Assembly: GCA_963782445.1 (NCBI GenBank)
Contig: CAWAJM010000001.1
Coordinates: forward strand, 124,001 to 188,000
From: ZC4RG20 sp963782445
Lineage (GTDB): Bacteria; Pseudomonadota; Gammaproteobacteria; Steroidobacterales; Rariloculaceae
DNA length: 64,000 nt
Reading direction: 5' to 3'
This document shows, piece after piece, positions 60,799-64,000 of this stretch (position 1 is the first letter of the stretch; each line of letters starts with the position of its first letter). Made by a program: the position numbers and the translations under genes. The notes under the pieces were generated by a model that was given only the letters and a program-made list of their open reading frames with translations, did no database searches and was not told the DNA's origin.

Positions 60799-61647
60799 CT
60801 AGCCGCGCTCGGCCGGCGCCTTGAGCGCCTCGAGCACGGCGTCGGTCGCCGGCCGCGGCTGATCCTTGAACTCGGCCAGGCGCGCGTAGATGTCGCGCGC
60901 CGCGTCGTGAAAGCCGCGCGGCATGTGCGCGAGCTCGAACGTCGAGGCGATCTCTTCCATCTCGCCGACCCACCGCCAGGCTCGGTCCGTGATGCGGGTG
61001 ACTCTGGGTGCCGCGGTTCGGTCGAGACCCGAGCCGTCGTCGGCCCAGCGCCGCATCAAGGCCTCGTGCACGCCGAGATTCTCGGCCGTGCCCAGCACGC
61101 CGGCGATCAGCGCCGTGAGCCCTTTGGTATAGGCGCCGTAACACATCTTCAACGTCGACGCATCGCCGGCACGCTCGCCGAGGATGTCCGTCTGTAGGGG
61201 GCCGTTCGTGAAGCAGTTCGCGATGGTGTCGGCATGCCGCCCCGACAGGCACAGCCAGGTCGTCCTGGGCCGCCACGCCGGCGGCCCGACGATGCCGCCG
61301 TCGACGAACTCGATGCCGGCGCCTTCGAGGCGCGCGGCGATGCGTTGGGCGCGCTGCGGGGAGATCGCGTTGAGGTCGGCGAACGTTCCGGTGAACTTCC
61401 CGGCGATGACCTCTTCGGCGACCTTCTCGGCGACGCTCGGCGGCACGACGCTCAGCATGATGCGGCATTGCCGGCACAGCTCGTCCAGCGTGCCTACGTC
61501 GATGAGGTTGTGCTCTGCGGCGCGTTGGCGGGTGTCTTCGCTGCGGCCTGCCGAGGCCCAGTAGACGTGATGGCCGTTGTGGATGGCCGACGCGGCGATG
61601 GAGACGCCCATGTTGCCGGGACTGATGAGGCCGATCGATTCGCTCAT
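60799..61647 (-). CDS. DUF1932-type NAD(P)-dependent dehydrogenase (6PGDH-like)
   Basis: A 282-residue protein with a Rossmann start GLISPGNMGVSIAAS (G-x-x-x-P-G-x-M-G form) and FVDGGIVGPPAWRPRTTWLC. The C-terminal DUF1932 domain (TLKMCYGAYTKGLTALIAG with the family Lys) follows. It belongs to the 3-hydroxyacid/6-phosphogluconate dehydrogenase superfamily. It is convergent with the AAHS transporter and near the ring-cleavage operon, so it may oxidise a hydroxy-acid or reduce a keto-acid from that pathway; LigC-type function is possible but LigC is a different family. Only 22 bases separate the stop codons. Confidence 0.8.
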   Translation of the reverse strand: MSESIGLISPGNMGVSIAASAIHNGHHVYWASAGRSEDTRQRAAEHNLIDVGTLDELCRQCRIMLSVVPPSVAEKVAEEVIAGKFTGTFADLNAISPQRAQRIAARLEGAGIEFVDGGIVGPPAWRPRTTWLCLSGRHADTIANCFTNGPLQTDILGERAGDASTLKMCYGAYTKGLTALIAGVLGTAENLGVHEALMRRWADDGSGLDRTAAPRVTRITDRAWRWVGEMEEIASTFELAHMPRGFHDAARDIYARLAEFKDQPRPATDAVLEALKAPAERG

Positions 61648-61720
61648 GGCGTCACCGCTCGATGCCGAATGTCGGGCCAGGGTAGCACTTCCGATGGGGC
61701 CCCTCCAGGCGCTCGGGAGG

Positions 61721-61734
61721 CCGCCCGCGGGCGG
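61721..61734. terminator. 14-bp GC palindrome
   Basis: CCGCCCGCGGGCGG is a perfect palindrome directly after the stop of a possible 28-codon ORF (61735-61821, minus strand). It could form a hairpin in RNA from either strand. No T-tract. Confidence 0.35.
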
Positions 61735-61821
61735 TTACAGCGTCGCGGACAGGGACCGGCCGAGTCCCTTTAAGTGATGAGCCCACGGGCTGTGGGCCTC
61801 GGCATCGGTATTCGTCGCCAT
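61735..61821 (-). CDS. Possible 28-residue small protein
   Basis: An ATG at 61821 preceded by AGGGCGG opens a 28-residue peptide (MATNTDAEAHSPWAHHLKGL, then GRSLSATL) ended by TAA and then the GC palindrome. Ribosome site, start, short coding part and hairpin are in the right order, but length and GC content make chance likely. Confidence 0.25.
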   Translation of the reverse strand: MATNTDAEAHSPWAHHLKGLGRSLSATL

Positions 61822-62039
61822 GCAACCGCCCTGCTGGGGAAAGCGTGTTGTTTGTACATGAGCCGCGGATGTCTGCCGAGCGCGAGGCCGGCGGGCCGCG
61901 AGAGAACGAACGGAGGAGCCGGCTATATAAGCCATGGACGGCTTCGCCCCGCCGGCCGGAGAAGGAGATCGAACCGCCCTACTGCGAGTACGCCAAAGTG
62001 TTCGAATGCCGACACGGGCCGTTGCGCGCCCGGCGGCGC

Positions 62040-64000
62040 GTGAAGCGCCTGCTCGTCCTCCTCGGCGCTTGGGCCGCGCTGGCCGTGAGTGCGCCGGTGC
62101 TCGCTGCGCTCTCGTTCACGAGCCAGCCGCCGTCGAGCGCCACGGTGGGGCAACGCTACGTCTATACGATGACGGCGGCGAACGTCGCCGAAGGCGGCGG
62201 CTCGGGCGGCGGGGATAAGCCGGATTCGCGGGGCCGGCTGCACTTCATCGCGCGCGTCCTGCCCGTGTGGCTGCAGTTCGACGGCTACGACACGATCTAC
62301 GGCACGCCGGGTCCCGGCGACGTTGGCCAGCAGCACGTCAAGCTTCGCGCCCAAATCAGAGGCGACAAGGTCGACCAGGATTTCACGATCACGGTCGTTC
62401 CGGGATCGAGCGGTCCGCCGCCGACCGGCGCAGACCTCGCCGCCTCCGTGGCCGTAAACCCGAACCCGGTGTCCGTCGATACGCCCGTAACCTGGAAAGT
62501 AACCCCACGCAACCTATCCGCGCGCGACGTCGCGAACGCCGTGCTCGAGACGGTGTTCTCCGGCGATGCGCCGCTGACGCTCGACGGCGTCGACGACGCA
62601 TCGTGCTCGACGGCCCCGCGCGGCGGCGACACCGCCGTGACGTGCCGCTGGTCGCCGCTGCCCGCGGGCGCTTCGAAATCGGCCGTCGTGACCGGGCACG
62701 CCAGCGCGCCCGGCGAGATCGTCGCCGATGCCCGCGTCTCGGTTGCCGATGCCAGCCCCATTGATTCGAACCCCGGCAACGACGCGGCGCGCGCCGTCTT
62801 GAGCGTGACCGGCGCGCAGAGCGCCGCGCCGGCGCAGGTGCTCTCCGCGCCCGGTGCGGCGGCCGTCGCCGTCGCGGACTTCGACGGCGACGGCCGCGAC
62901 GACCTCGCCGTGGCGACCGGCGCCGGCGAGCCCGTGCTGATCTTCCGCAACGATCGGACGCAAGACCCGGCGCATCCGTTCGCGACCGCAGCGATCCCCG
63001 TCGGCGGCGCCACGTCCGCCGGGACGGCCATCGCGGCCGCCGATCTCGACGGCGACGGCGCCGCCGACATCGTCGTCGCGAATGCCGACGGCCCCAGCGA
63101 AGTGCTGTTCAACGACGGTGCGGCCGCCTTCGTCCGCGCGGCGCTCCAGGGCTCGGGGGGCGGCAGCCGCGGCATCGCGATCGCGGACGTGGACGGCGAT
63201 TCGCTGCCCGACATCGTGCTGGCCAACGACGGCCCGAGCACGGTTTATCGAAACCTCGGCAACCGCGAGTTCGCCGCCGAGCCCCTGGCCGTCGAATCGA
63301 GCACGTCGGTGCTCGCCGCCGATCTGCTCGGCGACGGCCGTTCCGCGCTCGTTTTCACGCATGCCGATCGCGACGCCGACCTCTATGCCTGGAGAGGCGG
63401 GGCCTATGCGCCGGCGGGGACGCTCGCGACGGGGCCGGCGGCGGCCGTCGCGGCCGCCGACTTCGATGCGGACGGGCGGGCGGACCTCGCCTTCGCGCGC
63501 GGCGGGGCCGATCTCGTCCTGCTCAACGCGGCAACCGCCTCGCCGTCCTTCACGGTAGCGGCGCGGCTCGGCGAAGCCGAGAGCGTCGCCGTGCTCGCCG
63601 GCGACTTCGATGGGGACGGGCGCAACAACGTCGTCACGATCGGCGCCTCGGGAGCGCATCGCCTCTACACCAACGACGGCTCGGCGCCGCCCGGGTTCGT
63701 CGGCGCAGAGGGATTCTCCGGCCCGCCCGCGACCGGCGCGGCGCAGGGCCTCTTCGATGCGGGCGCCATGCTCGATGTGGCGGTGGCCGGCAGTGACGTC
63801 GTCGATGTCTTTCTAAATATCGGCGGCGCGGGTTCCGGGACGGGCGCCTCGGGGGCGGCGCCCGTGCTGACCTTGAACGGCGCGTCGAGTGTCACGGTCA
63901 CCGTCGGCGCCGCCTATCAGGATCCCGGCGCGACGGCCACCGACGCCGCCGACGGCGATCTGACGAGCCAGATCGTCGTGGACAATCCCATCGACACGAG
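62040..64000 (+). CDS. Large FG-GAP/VCBS-repeat surface protein, partial
   Basis: At least 650 residues, running off the right edge. I start at the GTG at 62040, which opens a signal peptide (VKRLLVLLGAWAALAVSAPV); the frame is also open from an ATG at 61869, and no start has a strong ribosome site. A cadherin-like/Ig domain comes first (LSFTSQPPSSATVGQRYVYT). A CARDB/DUF11-like domain follows (ADLAASVAVNPNPVSVDTPV). About six FG-GAP/VCBS calcium-binding repeats follow, with the DxDxDGxxD pattern (VADFDGDGRDDLAVA, AADLDGDGAADIVVA, AGDFDGDGRNNVVTI). A DUF5011-type Ig domain begins at the end (YQDPGATATDAADGDLTS). Probably an adhesin or secreted polymer-binding protein. Confidence 0.85.
   Translation, partial: MKRLLVLLGAWAALAVSAPVLAALSFTSQPPSSATVGQRYVYTMTAANVAEGGGSGGGDKPDSRGRLHFIARVLPVWLQFDGYDTIYGTPGPGDVGQQHVKLRAQIRGDKVDQDFTITVVPGSSGPPPTGADLAASVAVNPNPVSVDTPVTWKVTPRNLSARDVANAVLETVFSGDAPLTLDGVDDASCSTAPRGGDTAVTCRWSPLPAGASKSAVVTGHASAPGEIVADARVSVADASPIDSNPGNDAARAVLSVTGAQSAAPAQVLSAPGAAAVAVADFDGDGRDDLAVATGAGEPVLIFRNDRTQDPAHPFATAAIPVGGATSAGTAIAAADLDGDGAADIVVANADGPSEVLFNDGAAAFVRAALQGSGGGSRGIAIADVDGDSLPDIVLANDGPSTVYRNLGNREFAAEPLAVESSTSVLAADLLGDGRSALVFTHADRDADLYAWRGGAYAPAGTLATGPAAAVAAADFDADGRADLAFARGGADLVLLNAATASPSFTVAARLGEAESVAVLAGDFDGDGRNNVVTIGASGAHRLYTNDGSAPPGFVGAEGFSGPPATGAAQGLFDAGAMLDVAVAGSDVVDVFLNIGGAGSGTGASGAAPVLTLNGASSVTVTVGAAYQDPGATATDAADGDLTSQIVVDNPIDT

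Noticed and set aside
61934..62218. Open frame starting with an ATG behind GGAGGA at 61934
   Set aside because: It runs out of frame through the start of the FG-GAP protein, whose signal peptide and domains are clear. The encoded peptide is Arg/Ala-rich without motif.
1..64000. CRISPR arrays, tRNA or rRNA genes, integrases and insertion sequences
   Set aside because: I looked in the longer gaps and found no repeat-spacer pattern, cloverleaf, transposase motif or long terminal repeats; the only notable repeat is the 30-bp inverted pair at 31375-31449.

Overview
The window is high-GC DNA with dense genes on both strands. The gene content (NudC, exonuclease III, RsgA, YheS-type ABC-F, SecD, YccF, TonB-dependent receptor) fits a Gram-negative proteobacterium. 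The many tannase-family esterases, SMP-30-like propellers, exported amidohydrolases and DUF6152-type proteins suggest a soil or rhizosphere gammaproteobacterium of the Steroidobacter/Nevskiales type. That placement is inference from gene content only. I saw no rRNA, tRNA, CRISPR array, phage, integrase or intact transposon.

Layout. From 1 to 31.4 kb lies a long run of mostly single, exported enzymes in alternating orientation: a GDSL hydrolase, two propeller proteins, three metallo-beta-lactamase-fold proteins, a tannase, a FAD hydroxylase, a PTP-like phosphatase, a Tat amidohydrolase, a cytochrome c/PQQ dehydrogenase, two VOC proteins, two alpha/beta-hydrolase-type esterases, and two Rossmann-fold proteins that unexpectedly carry signal peptides. 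An orphan secD, an SPFH protein and nudC are interspersed. A perfect 30-bp inverted repeat at 31.4 kb acts as a bidirectional terminator. From 31.4 to 42 kb come a flavin-dependent acyl-CoA-dehydrogenase-fold enzyme, a SnoaL-like protein, xthA, a cell-wall hydrolase, a second tannase, a Tat-exported carotenoid oxygenase and a bicupin/SDR pair. From 42 to 46.4 kb a TonB-dependent receptor faces a TPR/TonB-C protein. From 46.6 to 55.5 kb are a decayed MFS fragment, rsgA, a truncated GH3, an Ada-AlkA fusion with ogt, a DUF3465 protein, yheS, yccF and a cupin. From 55.7 to 61.6 kb is the clearest pathway: RidA, a LigJ-like hydratase, a LigB-like extradiol dioxygenase and a MetE-like methyltransferase in one operon, with a divergent aromatic-acid symporter and a DUF1932 dehydrogenase. 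The window ends inside a large FG-GAP repeat surface protein.

How it fits together. The tannases can release gallate-type phenolics from esters. The AAHS transporter would import them, and the LigB/LigJ pair would open the ring and hydrate the product. The carotenoid/lignostilbene-type oxygenase, FAD hydroxylase, flavoprotein monooxygenase and cupin are consistent with wider use of plant phenolics. The TonB receptor and the many exported hydrolases fit a scavenging lifestyle.

The most notable pattern is not a gene. Five unrelated genes (FAD hydroxylase, SPFH, exonuclease III, SDR, MetE-like) are each broken by exactly one extra base. In all five the extra base is an A/T inside the same motif, GA(A)CGT; removing it restores a conserved protein sequence. 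This points to a systematic sequencing effect at a modified GACGTC-like site, or less likely to a real motif-directed indel process.
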